NCBI GenBank assembly: GCA_041746975.1
Contig: JBGTGB010000004.1
Location: forward strand, 1-64,000
Source: Haliea sp041746975
GTDB taxonomy: Bacteria > Pseudomonadota > Gammaproteobacteria > Pseudomonadales > Halieaceae
Length of the DNA: 64,000 nucleotides
Direction: 5' to 3'
Shown here: piece after piece, positions 27,437 through 36,701 of the stretch
Layout of the letters: each line of letters opens with the position of its first letter
Position numbering within the stretch: the stretch's first letter is position 1
The notes under the pieces: generated by a model
Seen by the model: only the letters and a program-made list of their open reading frames with translations
What the model was told of the DNA's origin: nothing
The model's database searches: none
Made by a program: the position numbers and the translations under genes

Positions 27437-28459
27437 ATGACGCCCGCAGCTGAATCCACCCCCCATGTTTCACCCCGCACGCGGCTAGAGGAGCCGTTGC
27501 GGGTACTTGTGGCCGGCGCCTCGGGCTACATCGGCCGGGTGGTGGTGCGCGAGCTGTTGGATCGGGGCTATCGCGTTACCTGCCTGCTGCGGCGCCCGCC
27601 TGCTGCGGATGATTCCGCCTATGCCGGCGCCCGCCTGCTGTTCGCCGACCTGAGCATTGCGGACTCCCTGAAGAAGACAGAGCTCATGGAGGAGGCGCCG
27701 GATGCGGTGATCTCCTGCATGGCTACCCGCGGCGGGGGCGTAAAGGATGCCTGGGCGGTGGAGTATGAGGCGAACCTCCATTTGCTGCGGGAGGCTGAAG
27801 AGCTGGGTGTGAAGCAGTTTGTCCTGCTCTCCGCGATCTGCGTGCAAAAACCCCTGCTGGAATTCCAGAAGGCCAAACTGGCCTTCGAGCAGGCCCTGAT
27901 GGACTCAGGGCTGGCCTGGTCGATAGTGCGCCCCACGGCGTTTTTCAAGTCTCTCGCCGGGCAGGTCGAGAGGGTCAAGGCGGGCAAACCTTTCATGGTT
28001 TTCGGCGATGGCGAGCTGACGGCCTGCAAGCCGATTTCGGAGGCCGATCTGGCCGGCTTCATGCTCGCCTGCCTGGAGTCGCCTGAATACCACAACCGTA
28101 TCCTGCCGATCGGCGGCCCCGGCCCCGCCATCACCCCGCGGCAGCAGGGGGAGATACTGTTTCGCCTCTGCGGCCAACCGCCGCGGTTCCGGCAGCTGCC
28201 GCTGGGCGTGTTCGATGCGGCAATAACTGTGCTTGGCGGTCTTTCCCGGGTGTTCCCGCCGCTGGCGGACAAGGCGGAGTTTGCCCGCATCGGGCGCTTC
28301 TACGGCAGCGAGTCGATGTTGCTGCTGGACCCGGAGACCGGGCGCTACGATGCCCAGGCAACCCCCTCCTGGGGCAGCGATACCCTCGAAGATTTCTATA
28401 GCCGGGTGCTGCAGCAGGGCCTTGGCGGTCAGGAGCTGGGGGAGCACAAACTGTTCTGA
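27437..28459 (+). CDS. NAD(P)-binding protein of the 3,8-divinyl (proto)chlorophyllide 8-vinyl reductase family (BciA/DVR-like)
   Basis: 340 aa with an atypical-SDR N-terminus (LRVLVAGASGYIGRVVVREL). Long stretches match my memory of plant DVR and bacterial BciA: FVLLSAICVQKPLLEFQKAK, SIVRPTAFFKSLAGQVERV, FGDGELTACKPISEADLA, LPIGGPG, and SMLLLDPETGRYDAQATPSW. DVR/BciA reduces the C8 vinyl group in (bacterio)chlorophyll synthesis with NADPH. No other pigment gene is in the window, so either this strain is an aerobic anoxygenic phototroph with a distant cluster, or the gene has another substrate. The ATG at 27437 follows CGAGGA. Confidence 0.8.
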   Translation: MTPAAESTPHVSPRTRLEEPLRVLVAGASGYIGRVVVRELLDRGYRVTCLLRRPPAADDSAYAGARLLFADLSIADSLKKTELMEEAPDAVISCMATRGGGVKDAWAVEYEANLHLLREAEELGVKQFVLLSAICVQKPLLEFQKAKLAFEQALMDSGLAWSIVRPTAFFKSLAGQVERVKAGKPFMVFGDGELTACKPISEADLAGFMLACLESPEYHNRILPIGGPGPAITPRQQGEILFRLCGQPPRFRQLPLGVFDAAITVLGGLSRVFPPLADKAEFARIGRFYGSESMLLLDPETGRYDAQATPSWGSDTLEDFYSRVLQQGLGGQELGEHKLF

Positions 28460-28514
28460 GCGACGCTGATGGCGGCCTCTGCTTCGACGGTCGCAAGGTA
28501 GTCGGCGGTACCGC

Positions 28515-29492
28515 TCAGGCCTGGCGCTTGATCAGGTGGCAGGCGCCGAACTGGCCGGCACCGATATCAGTCAACTCAGGCTCCTGTTCGGCGCAGCGGG
28601 GCTCCGCCACCGGGCAGCGGGGGTGGAAGCTGCAGCCGGAGGGCGGGTTGATCGGCGAGGGCACATCCCCGCGCAATACCTGTCGTTCTACTTTCCGGTG
28701 CGGGTCGGGTACGGGAATGGCGGCTATCAGGCTCTGGGTGTAGGGGTGACGCGCCTGGTGGTAGATGGTCTCGCTGGCGGCGGTCTCCACGATCTTGCCC
28801 AGGTACATGATCGCAACCCGGTCGGAGACGTGCTTTACCACTGCGAGGTCATGAGCAATAAACAGATAGGACAGATTGAACTCCCGCTGCAGGTCCACCA
28901 GCAGGTTGAGAATCTGGCTCTGGATGGAGACGTCCAGCGCTGACACCGGCTCATCGCAGATCACCAGTTTCGGCTTCAAGGCGATGGCCCGGGCAATGCC
29001 TATCCGCTGGCGCTGGCCACCGGAAAATTCAAAGGGATAGCGGCTGGCCGAGCGCGCGGGCAGGCCGACAGTGTTCAGCAGCTCAGCCACCCGCTTCTGC
29101 CGCCAGAGCCGGTCGCCGATTTTCTGCACAACAAAGGGTTCTTCAAGAATATCGCCCACCGTATGCCGTGAATTCAGCGACTCCATCGGATCCTGGAAGA
29201 TCATCTGGATGTCCTGGCGCAGGGGGCGGAGGGTACGGGCCGGCATGCTGGTGATGTCCTGCCCATCGAAGCGTATGCTGCCGGCGGTGGGCTGGTACAG
29301 GCGCGCTACGCAGCGCCCCAGGGTGGACTTGCCGCAGCCGGACTCGCCGACCAGGCCCAGGGTTTCCCCGGGGCCGATGCTGAAGGAGACGCCATCCACC
29401 GCCCGATTGAAGGTCTTCGCGCGCAACAGCAGGCCCTCCCGCACCGGGAAGTGCATGGCCAGGTTGCTCACCTCGAGCAGCGGCGCGCTCAC
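28515..29492 (-). CDS. Peptide ABC transporter ATP-binding protein (OppF/DppF type)
   Basis: 325 aa. Walker A GESGCGKS, Q-loop region MIFQDPMESLN, signature FSGGQRQR and Walker B LVICDEPVSALD are all present. The C-terminal oligopeptide-transporter extension contains the cysteine-bearing segment SGCSFHPRCPVAEPRC, which in this subfamily can hold an iron-sulfur cluster. It pairs with the preceding ATPase, overlapping it by 4 bp (ATGA). It powers uptake through the YejB/YejE-like permeases encoded upstream. Last gene of the minus-strand operon. Confidence 0.93.
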   Translation of the reverse strand: MSAPLLEVSNLAMHFPVREGLLLRAKTFNRAVDGVSFSIGPGETLGLVGESGCGKSTLGRCVARLYQPTAGSIRFDGQDITSMPARTLRPLRQDIQMIFQDPMESLNSRHTVGDILEEPFVVQKIGDRLWRQKRVAELLNTVGLPARSASRYPFEFSGGQRQRIGIARAIALKPKLVICDEPVSALDVSIQSQILNLLVDLQREFNLSYLFIAHDLAVVKHVSDRVAIMYLGKIVETAASETIYHQARHPYTQSLIAAIPVPDPHRKVERQVLRGDVPSPINPPSGCSFHPRCPVAEPRCAEQEPELTDIGAGQFGACHLIKRQA

Positions 29493-30460
29493 AGATCCCG
29501 CCAGCGCATGCAGCTCACATCGTGACCAGTCGCGGCCTGTTCCAGCACCGGCACGACTTCACGGCACTGATCCATGGCGTGTGGGCAGCGATTCTCAAAG
29601 CGGCAGCCCAGGGGCAGGTCGCGCAGCCCCGGCACCATCCCCTCGATAACGCCCAGGCGCGATTTCGGTTCCGTATCCAGGCGCGGGATGGAATTCAGCA
29701 GGCCCCGGCTGTAGGGGTGGGCGGGGCGGTCGAAGATATCAAACACCGTGCCGCGCTCGGCGACCTTGCCCGCGTACATCACCACCACCTGGTCGCAGGT
29801 CTCGGCGATCACCCCGAGGTCGTGGGTAATCATGATTACCGCCATGCCCATCTCCGCCTGCAGGTCCTTGATCAGTTCCAGGATCTGGGCCTGGATGGTC
29901 ACGTCCAGTGCCGTGGTTGGTTCATCGGCTATCAGCAGGCTCGGCCGGCAGGCCAGGGCCATGGCGATCACGACCCGCTGGCGCATGCCGCCGGAGAGTT
30001 GGTGCGGGTACTCCCCGAGGCGCACCTCCGGCGAGGGTATGCCCACCCGATCCAGCAGCTCCGCCGCCGCTCGCAGGGCATTGGCGGGTTCGCAGATCTT
30101 GTGGAGTAGCATGCCCTCGGTGAGCTGGCGGCCGATGGTGTGCACCGGGTTGAGGGCGGTCATTGGCTCCTGGAACACCATACCGATGCGGCAGCCGCGG
30201 ATTTTCTCCATCTCGGGAATAGGCAGCTGCGCCAGATCGCGGTCCTGAAAGCGAATCTCGCCGCCCGCGATACGGCCCATGGGCTGTGGCAGCAGGCGCA
30301 TGATAGACAGTGCCGTGACGCTCTTGCCGCAGCCGGACTCGCCGACAATACCCACCGTAGCGCCGGGTTCGACGCTGAAGCTGACACCGTCGACTGCACG
30401 CACCAGACCCTCGTCAGTGGCGAATTCAGTAACCAGGTTGTCGAGTTCCAGGAGGGCCAT
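29489..30460 (-). CDS. Peptide ABC transporter ATP-binding protein (OppD/DppD type)
   Basis: 323 aa from ATG 30460 (MALLELDNLVTEF), just after the binding-protein stop; the longer frame start would overlap that gene by about 40 bp and adds unconserved residues. Walker A GESGCGKS, signature LSGGMRQR, Walker B LLIADEPTTALD, H-loop MITHDLG, and the OppD-type C-terminal LGCRFENRCPHAMDQC. In E. coli the Yej system has one fused double ATPase (YejF); here the two halves are separate genes. Confidence 0.93.
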   Translation of the reverse strand: MALLELDNLVTEFATDEGLVRAVDGVSFSVEPGATVGIVGESGCGKSVTALSIMRLLPQPMGRIAGGEIRFQDRDLAQLPIPEMEKIRGCRIGMVFQEPMTALNPVHTIGRQLTEGMLLHKICEPANALRAAAELLDRVGIPSPEVRLGEYPHQLSGGMRQRVVIAMALACRPSLLIADEPTTALDVTIQAQILELIKDLQAEMGMAVIMITHDLGVIAETCDQVVVMYAGKVAERGTVFDIFDRPAHPYSRGLLNSIPRLDTEPKSRLGVIEGMVPGLRDLPLGCRFENRCPHAMDQCREVVPVLEQAATGHDVSCMRWRDL

Positions 30461-30467
30461 CGGCGCG

Positions 30468-32435
30468 TTACTCAGCCCACTGATCGTAGACGGTGATAGT
30501 GGGCCCAAAGCTCTTGCCCGCTCGTTTTGCGGCCTGGGTCTCCTCCTTCATCTCGGTGTCAATCCAGTGCACGAACAACTCCCCGGGACCGTCCGAATGC
30601 TTGTATGAGAAGCCCTCCGGATAGCGCACCCAGCGCCAGTGGCCCACCCGGAAGAAGCCCTGGTAGAAGCCCGGCACGAAGGAGGCGTGCTCATGGTGCA
30701 TTTCAATCATCTGGTGCGACAGCGCGATCATCTCGTCCCTGTCGGCGGATACCCGGTAGCGCTCGATCAGCTGGTCCATCTCCCACAGGGCAAAGGTTTC
30801 CAGGTTGTTGGTCTGGGTCTTGGGCTGACGGTCCGGGTTGACACTGCCGTCCTCCAGGAAAGCGCGGTCCCAGGCGTTTTCAGAGTGGTAGTGCTCCCAG
30901 AAGCGGGGATATTCCTCCAGAAAGCGCCCGAAAGCGACGAAGCCGATGTCGTGCTGCTTTTCCTGCATCTTCTTCCAGCCGGCGGTGCCATCGAGGATCT
31001 CCAGGCGCAGGTCCAGCCCCGCCTTGGCGGCCTCCTGGCGCAGAATGGTCAGCACGTCGCGCATGTTTTCGTAGCCAGTGGACAGGGTGAAGGACAGCTT
31101 TTGCCCTGACTCGTTGACCAGGATACCGTCGGCGCCGCGGCGGTTGAACCCGGCCTCGGCGAAATGCTCCTGCGCTTTGGCAAGATCGAACTCGCGGGCC
31201 TTCAGAGTCGGGTGGGAGTACTCACCGAAGCCATCATTGCCGGTGTTCAGCCGTTCGTTGTCCCCGCGGAAGAACTTTTCGATCACCATGTCCCAATTGG
31301 TGGCGTGGGCGATACCGACGCGGATGTCCTGGTTGTCCAGCTGAGGCTGCGCAGTATTGATCCAGAGGCCGAAAGGCGGGCGCGGCCGCTGGTTGTAGAA
31401 GGTGACCTTGTGGATATACCCCGCCTGCACATCGGGGTCTGAATCCGGCAGCTTCTCATACCAGTACTCGGCAAGATTCAGGCCGAAAAGATCGATGTCA
31501 CCGCGCTTGAAGGCCTCGAACATCTTGGGCGTGTCGCGGATTACGCTTAGCTGGATGCGGTCCGCGTTGAAACGGTAGCGCCAGTGCTTCTTGTCCCGTG
31601 CCCACCAGTTCTCGTGTCGGGTCAGGGCGATGGAGCGACCCTTGCGGATATCCTGGTCGCGGATGATGTACGGTCCCGGCGTAGGTTCGAAGGCCCACTG
31701 GTAGCGCTCGCTGAAATCGTCGCCCATCTCCCGGTAGAAGTGGCGGGGGATCGGGCGCAGCAACAGGCCGCGCTCGTCCATGTCGGGCTTGCGCTCCGCC
31801 ATGCTGATAGAGATGGTGTGGTCGTCATAGCGGGTGATGTTGGTGTAGGTGGTACTGTAAAAGTTGTTGAACCAGGGTGCCATGATGTAGGCCGAGCGGT
31901 AGAACCAGAACATGAACAGGTAGTCATCAGCGGTGATCGGCTGCCCGTCGGACCAGGTCGCCGCCGGGTCCAGCCTCGCATACACGGTCTGATTGTCCCA
32001 GTCCACGGCCCAGGCCTCAGCCAGGCCGGGGTACAGTTCCAGAGTGTCCGGGTGCAGATGGGTGAGTGTCATACCCACGTCATCGAGCAGGAATGGGCGG
32101 AAGCTGCCGTTGGAGTCGGGGCCGGCGGTGCGCAGTGTTCGCGGGTAATCCTGCAGGGCGCCGTATTGGGTGCCGCCCTTTTTCGCCTCAGGCGAGCCCA
32201 CTTCCGCAAGGTGGTCGTTGCTGGTCCAGTCCAGGCCGGGTGGCAAGTCTGCAGGGGTCTTGAAACCGAAGAAATCCGGATTTTCGGCATAGTAGGCCTC
32301 CACTTCGGCATAGACCGCTGCAGCCGTGACTGCCGTTGCCTCTGCGTCTGCGACCCCGTCACTGTCGGATTTCCCACATCCTCCCAGCAGGAGCACAAGG
32401 CTGGCCAGTAACAGCGTGGACAATGTCTTTTTCAT
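30468..32435 (-). CDS. yejA: Peptide-binding lipoprotein, family 5 (YejA-like)
   Basis: 655 aa from ATG 32435. A signal peptide with lipobox (TLLLASLVLLLGG-C) anchors it in the membrane. Family 5 binding-protein features include YLFMFWFYRSAYIMAPW, TFYNQRPRPPFGLWINTAQP, and RVGIAHATNWDMVIEKFF. The length and the adjoining YejE/YejB-like permeases point to YejA, which delivers peptides (microcin C in E. coli) to the inner-membrane transporter. It sits between the permease and ATPase genes, unlike the E. coli order where yejA is first. Confidence 0.88.
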   Translation of the reverse strand: MKKTLSTLLLASLVLLLGGCGKSDSDGVADAEATAVTAAAVYAEVEAYYAENPDFFGFKTPADLPPGLDWTSNDHLAEVGSPEAKKGGTQYGALQDYPRTLRTAGPDSNGSFRPFLLDDVGMTLTHLHPDTLELYPGLAEAWAVDWDNQTVYARLDPAATWSDGQPITADDYLFMFWFYRSAYIMAPWFNNFYSTTYTNITRYDDHTISISMAERKPDMDERGLLLRPIPRHFYREMGDDFSERYQWAFEPTPGPYIIRDQDIRKGRSIALTRHENWWARDKKHWRYRFNADRIQLSVIRDTPKMFEAFKRGDIDLFGLNLAEYWYEKLPDSDPDVQAGYIHKVTFYNQRPRPPFGLWINTAQPQLDNQDIRVGIAHATNWDMVIEKFFRGDNERLNTGNDGFGEYSHPTLKAREFDLAKAQEHFAEAGFNRRGADGILVNESGQKLSFTLSTGYENMRDVLTILRQEAAKAGLDLRLEILDGTAGWKKMQEKQHDIGFVAFGRFLEEYPRFWEHYHSENAWDRAFLEDGSVNPDRQPKTQTNNLETFALWEMDQLIERYRVSADRDEMIALSHQMIEMHHEHASFVPGFYQGFFRVGHWRWVRYPEGFSYKHSDGPGELFVHWIDTEMKEETQAAKRAGKSFGPTITVYDQWAE

Positions 32436-32460
32436 CTCAGTGACCTCGGCTAACGGATCG

Positions 32461-33528
32461 CTAACGGTAAACGGAATAGGTTTTGGGATCGAATGATTCG
32501 CGGATGGCCTCACCGATAAAGGTAACCAGGGTGAGCAGGGCGACCAGGGTGCCGAAGGCGGAAATCACGATCCAGGGCGCGGTACGCAGGTTGGCAGTTC
32601 CCTGCTTCAGTAACTCTCCCAGGCTGGGGGTAGGTGCCGGCAGGCCAAATCCCAGAAAATCCAGCGCGGTAATGGCGGAGATCGCAGCGACGATGGTGAA
32701 CGGCATGAAGGTCACCAGGGTCGAGAGCACATTGGGCATGATGTGGCGGAAAATAATGCGCGAGTTGGAGGCACCGATCACCCGCGCCGAGGCGATGTAG
32801 TCGCGGGACTTCTCCTTGTAGGTCTCCGTGCGCATGTAGTAGGTCATGCCGGTCCAGGAGAATAGCACCATGACCAGCAGCAGGATGCCTATACGGGTGG
32901 TCACGGCCACGCTCCCAGGGATTACCGAGAAAATGATGATCACCATGTAGAGGAAGGGGACGTTGGACCAGATCTCGATAATCCGCTGGAACACAAGGTC
33001 GAAAATTCCGCCGAAATAACCCATGGCGCAGCCTATGCTGATACCTATGACGTACACGCAGGCGGTAAAGATGAGGGCAAAGACCAGGGCGATGCGGGTG
33101 CCATAGAACAGGCGCGCGAGAATGTCGCGGCTGGTGGTGTCCGTTCCCAGGTAGTGCTGCTCTGCGGCGTCGGGTGGCAGGGGCCGGAAGATTCCCCCGG
33201 GGGCGTGGTTCTCATAGGGGTTATAGGGCACCAGTGGCAGCAGTACCCAGTTGCCTTCGTCCTGCTGCTGGAAGTGGCTTTTCAGCTCCCGGTAGTTGGT
33301 CTCGTAGGCATAGTCCAGACCGAAATCGGTGCCGGGGCGGAAGTCGGAGTAGGTTGGGAAATAGAGCTGACCCTCGTAGCTGACGACCAGGGCCCGGCTG
33401 TTGACCAGCAATTCGCCGAACGCCAGTAGTACCCCCAGCCCTGCGAGTAGCAGGAAGCTGTAGTAGCCGCGCTTGATCTTGCGGAAGCGCTGCAGCTTCT
33501 TGCGGGTCTGGGGATTGAGGGTAATCAC
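32461..33528 (-). CDS. yejE: Peptide ABC transporter permease YejE-like
   Basis: 355 aa. A basic N-terminus (RKKLQRFRKIKRGYYSFLLL) is followed by a first membrane helix and a large periplasmic loop of about 100 residues (YDFRP-type segment, LGTDTTSRDILARLFYGTRI). Five more helices follow, with the permease EAA-like motif ASARVIGASNSRIIFRHIMPN. The ending FIGEAIRESFDPKTYSVYR is typical of YejE. It forms the inner-membrane channel with YejB, whose stop lies 3 bp upstream. Confidence 0.9.
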   Translation of the reverse strand: MITLNPQTRKKLQRFRKIKRGYYSFLLLAGLGVLLAFGELLVNSRALVVSYEGQLYFPTYSDFRPGTDFGLDYAYETNYRELKSHFQQQDEGNWVLLPLVPYNPYENHAPGGIFRPLPPDAAEQHYLGTDTTSRDILARLFYGTRIALVFALIFTACVYVIGISIGCAMGYFGGIFDLVFQRIIEIWSNVPFLYMVIIIFSVIPGSVAVTTRIGILLLVMVLFSWTGMTYYMRTETYKEKSRDYIASARVIGASNSRIIFRHIMPNVLSTLVTFMPFTIVAAISAITALDFLGFGLPAPTPSLGELLKQGTANLRTAPWIVISAFGTLVALLTLVTFIGEAIRESFDPKTYSVYR

Positions 33529-33531
33529 GGG

Positions 33532-34554
33532 CTACTGAAACCTGATCCGGGGATCGACCAGGGCGACCAGGATGTCCGAGAGGATGTTGCCGATCAGCAG
33601 CAGCAGACTGGCGAGCAGAACCACGCCCATAACGACCGGGTAATCGCGGTCGAGAATGGCGGTAAGGCCGAGCAGGCCAAAGCCGTCGATGTCGAAAATC
33701 GTTTCGATCAGGAACGAGCCTGAGACCAGCAGGGTAATATTCTGGCCGAAAGTGGTGGCAATAGGGATCAGGGAGTTGCGGACTGCGTGGCGGGTGACTG
33801 ATTGGCGAAAAGACACCCCCTTGGCAACGGCGGTGCGGATGTAGTCCGCCGCAAGGTTGTCCATGAGATGGTTTTTCAGCAGCAGCGTGACCAGGGCAAA
33901 GCTGCCCACCAGGTAGCAGATCAGCGGCAGTACGGAGTGGCTGAGCAGGTCCAGGGCCTGCTCCCCAGGCCCCAGATCCTGAAAGTCATAGCTGACAAAG
34001 CCGCCCATGGGGAACCACTCGAGGCGTACGGCAAAAAACAGGATCAGCAGGGAACCCAGTGCATAGCCGGGAATGGCATAGCCGATGAAGATCAGCATGG
34101 AACTGATATTGTCGACGAAGGTGCGGTGGCGTATGGCCTTGAGAATACCCAGTGGAATACAGACAGCATAGGTGATTACCAGCGTCACCAACCCGTAATA
34201 CAGGGACACCGGGAAGCGCTGCTGGATCACGTCCCACACCGGCTCATTGTAGCGGTAGGATGAGCCCAGATCGCCGCGCACCACTTTGCCCAGCCAGTGG
34301 AAGTAGCTTTGCAGCACCGGCTTGTCGAAGCCGTAGTACTCGCGCAGCCGGTCCAGTTGGGCCTCGGAGATAGCCATGCCCTGCCCCGCCATCTGCGAGC
34401 CGCCACCGCCGGCCATGCTGATCTGCTGGGTTTCCATGATCGCCCGTTCCAGGGGGCCGCCCGGTACCAGGCGGGTGATGGCGAAAACGATGATGGTGAC
34501 ACCGATCAGCGTAGGGGGAACGAGCAGGAGACGTCGGAGGAAATAATCGCGCAT
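33532..34554 (-). CDS. yejB: Peptide ABC transporter permease YejB-like
   Basis: 340 aa with about six membrane helices. The N-terminus MRDYFLRRLLLVPPTLIGVT is typical of DppB/YejB permeases. The cytoplasmic coupling motif is seen as YIRTAVAKGVSFRQSVTRHA. A Gly/Ser/Met-rich stretch near residue 47 (SMAGGGGSQMAGQG) lies in the first periplasmic loop. First gene of the transporter operon proper, 39 bp downstream of the diguanylate cyclase gene on the same strand. Confidence 0.9.
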   Translation of the reverse strand: MRDYFLRRLLLVPPTLIGVTIIVFAITRLVPGGPLERAIMETQQISMAGGGGSQMAGQGMAISEAQLDRLREYYGFDKPVLQSYFHWLGKVVRGDLGSSYRYNEPVWDVIQQRFPVSLYYGLVTLVITYAVCIPLGILKAIRHRTFVDNISSMLIFIGYAIPGYALGSLLILFFAVRLEWFPMGGFVSYDFQDLGPGEQALDLLSHSVLPLICYLVGSFALVTLLLKNHLMDNLAADYIRTAVAKGVSFRQSVTRHAVRNSLIPIATTFGQNITLLVSGSFLIETIFDIDGFGLLGLTAILDRDYPVVMGVVLLASLLLLIGNILSDILVALVDPRIRFQ

Positions 34555-34593
34555 GTGTACCGTTGGAGCCCCTGTGGTCGCGTCAGCCGCGGT

Positions 34594-36516
34594 TCAATAG
34601 ACCAGCTCAGCCCCGGATGGTGCCACAAAGCCCCCCTCTGGCAAAGCAAGCGTCACCCTGTTCTTGCCACTGGTCTTGGATTCATACAGGGCGCGGTCCG
34701 CACAGGCGTAGATGCTGTCGGCATCGCGACACTGGGCGTTGAAACCAGCCACCCCAACGCTGGCGGTGACCCCTACCTCGCGGCCGTCATCCAGGGTAAT
34801 GCGATGCTCGCCCAGGCGTTGCACCAAGCGCTGGGCAACGCCTGCTGCCTGGCCTGTGCTGGTGCGGGGCAGTACACACAGAAACTCCTCGCCCCCGATC
34901 CGGGCCATGGCGTCCCCCGTGCGCAGCGTCTCGGAACCGATTTGTGCCACCTCCAGCAGCATGCGGTCGCCAATGGGGTGTCCATAGGTGTCATTGATGC
35001 CCTTGAAGTCGTCCAGGTCCATTACGATGACAGCAAGCGAGCCGCGATCATGGGGCAAGCCGGCCATGATGTCGTCCAGCATGGCAAAAATATAGCGTCG
35101 GTTGAACAGACCCGTCAGCGAGTCGCGCTGGGACAATTCGCGGAAGCGCAGCGTGTTGCGGTGCTGCAGAATCAGGAACAGCAGTATCAGCAGCGTTACC
35201 CCGAGGGCAAAGGCGATAGTAATGCGCTGGTACAGGATGTCCTGCTGGCGCTGCTCGATTTCCAGTTGATCTGCCCTTGCCTGTTCCCGTAGCAGCCTGA
35301 TCTCAGTGTTTTTCCGCTCATCCTCGAGGTCTACGCGCATGCGCATAACCTGCTCGGAGGCACTGCGGGCCTGCAGCTTGGTAAACTCCTCATGGAAGGT
35401 CAGCAGCTGTTCGAACGCGCCTGTGGGCTCATTCAGGTGGAAACGGACCAGGGCCTCAGCCCGGTCCACATCCAGGTGCCAGCGGGTGCCCCTGAGTTCC
35501 GGAATGGCGTCGAAAATCACCCGCGCAGCGGCGATGGCTTCCAAAGCCGCCTGCTTCTCGCCGGCCTGCGCCAGGCAAACCGCCTGCCGCTTCAGCAGCT
35601 CGGCGCGAAAGTCCTGGATGCCCGGGACAGCGAGCGCATTCTCGATCGCGGCCAGGGCGGATTCACAGTCGCCCTGTTCGGCGTAGGTCATGCCCAGACC
35701 ATAGAAGGCGAGAAAAGTGTTGTGGTCGCTACCTCGCGCTTCGGTCAGTTCACGGTAGCGTTTGAAGCTGGCGATCGCCTTGTCCCATTCCTGCGAGTAG
35801 CGCCAGGTGATACCCAGCCCGTTGACCGCTTCTGCCTCGTAGCCCCGGTAACCCAGGGACGAATAGGTCTCCAGCGCTTTACGGTAATTTTCCAGGGATT
35901 TGGCGTATTCATCGATGTAGCCGTATACCGCGCCGAAAGTCTCGTTCACCACGGCGACCAGGAAGGTGTTGCGCATCTCGCTGGCAGCCTTGAAGGCATC
36001 CTGCAGCTGCAGGAGGGCAGTGTCGTGATGGCCTCTCAGGCTCTGGGTGAAGGCCAGCTCGGTCATGGCCAGCACATAGGCGAAGTCCTCACGTTGGGCG
36101 CTGGCCCGGGCGGTGGTCTGCTCCAGGCTGGCGATGGCTTCCTCGTAGCGCGCATCGCGCCGCAGACTCACGCCGTGAAGTGCCGCCAGCAGCAGCTGCC
36201 GCTTGGCCGGGGTCTGCTCCGTGGCCAGCGCCAGCCCTTCCTCGATGCTGCGCCGAAACGGCTCATGCTGGTACTGCCACTGCAGAGCCAGCGCGCTGAC
36301 GAGGTAAAAGTGCAGGCGAGTCTCACTGTCTGCCGCCGCCAGCCCGGGCTCCAGTGTCCGCAGTTCCGCCCAGGTGCCCCAGGGGTCACGCCAGCTGGCA
36401 TCCTCCAGCACACGGAGCCTGTCGCGCAGGTCTCCCACCATGGCCGGCGGCCCCGGCTGCGCAGCAATGCCGGCGCTCAGCGCCAGCAGCAGGAGCAGGC
36501 AAACGATCTGTTTCAC
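34594..36516 (-). CDS. Diguanylate cyclase with periplasmic TPR sensor domain
   Basis: 640 aa. Signal peptide (IVCLLLLLALSAGIAAQ), then about 350 residues of tetratricopeptide-like helices (YEAEAVNGLGITWRYSQEWD), a coiled coil, one membrane helix (IAFALGVTLLILLFLILQ) and a C-terminal GGDEF domain. The active site is GGEEF, with MDLDDFKGINDTYGHPIGD upstream. The inhibitory site RTGD stands five residues before it, so product inhibition by c-di-GMP is likely. The layout suggests sensing in the periplasm and c-di-GMP synthesis in the cytoplasm. It lies directly upstream of the Yej-type genes and may be co-transcribed. Confidence 0.9.
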   Translation of the reverse strand: MKQIVCLLLLLALSAGIAAQPGPPAMVGDLRDRLRVLEDASWRDPWGTWAELRTLEPGLAAADSETRLHFYLVSALALQWQYQHEPFRRSIEEGLALATEQTPAKRQLLLAALHGVSLRRDARYEEAIASLEQTTARASAQREDFAYVLAMTELAFTQSLRGHHDTALLQLQDAFKAASEMRNTFLVAVVNETFGAVYGYIDEYAKSLENYRKALETYSSLGYRGYEAEAVNGLGITWRYSQEWDKAIASFKRYRELTEARGSDHNTFLAFYGLGMTYAEQGDCESALAAIENALAVPGIQDFRAELLKRQAVCLAQAGEKQAALEAIAAARVIFDAIPELRGTRWHLDVDRAEALVRFHLNEPTGAFEQLLTFHEEFTKLQARSASEQVMRMRVDLEDERKNTEIRLLREQARADQLEIEQRQQDILYQRITIAFALGVTLLILLFLILQHRNTLRFRELSQRDSLTGLFNRRYIFAMLDDIMAGLPHDRGSLAVIVMDLDDFKGINDTYGHPIGDRMLLEVAQIGSETLRTGDAMARIGGEEFLCVLPRTSTGQAAGVAQRLVQRLGEHRITLDDGREVGVTASVGVAGFNAQCRDADSIYACADRALYESKTSGKNRVTLALPEGGFVAPSGAELVY

Positions 36517-36574
36517 GACAGGGAAGCGCCCGGGTTGAGGAAAGGTTGGATGCTAACCCAGCCGGCAAGGCCAG

Positions 36575-36595
36575 TGCCAGCTATTGAGGCTGGCA
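36575..36595. repeat. Short hairpin between two minus-strand genes
   Basis: Inverted repeat TGCCAGC / GCTGGCA with a 7-nt loop, in the 185-bp gap upstream of the diguanylate cyclase gene. No T-tract follows on either strand, so it is not a standard intrinsic terminator. Nothing else gene-like is visible in the gap. Confidence 0.4.
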
Positions 36596-36701
36596 TCCAG
36601 CCGGTATTCCGCTGTGTGGTGAACCGGGAGGCTAGTTATGCCGGGGCTGGCCATGGGCTGCCGCAGAGTACGCTGCTGCGCTGTCAGCCCGGCTAGGCTG
36701 G

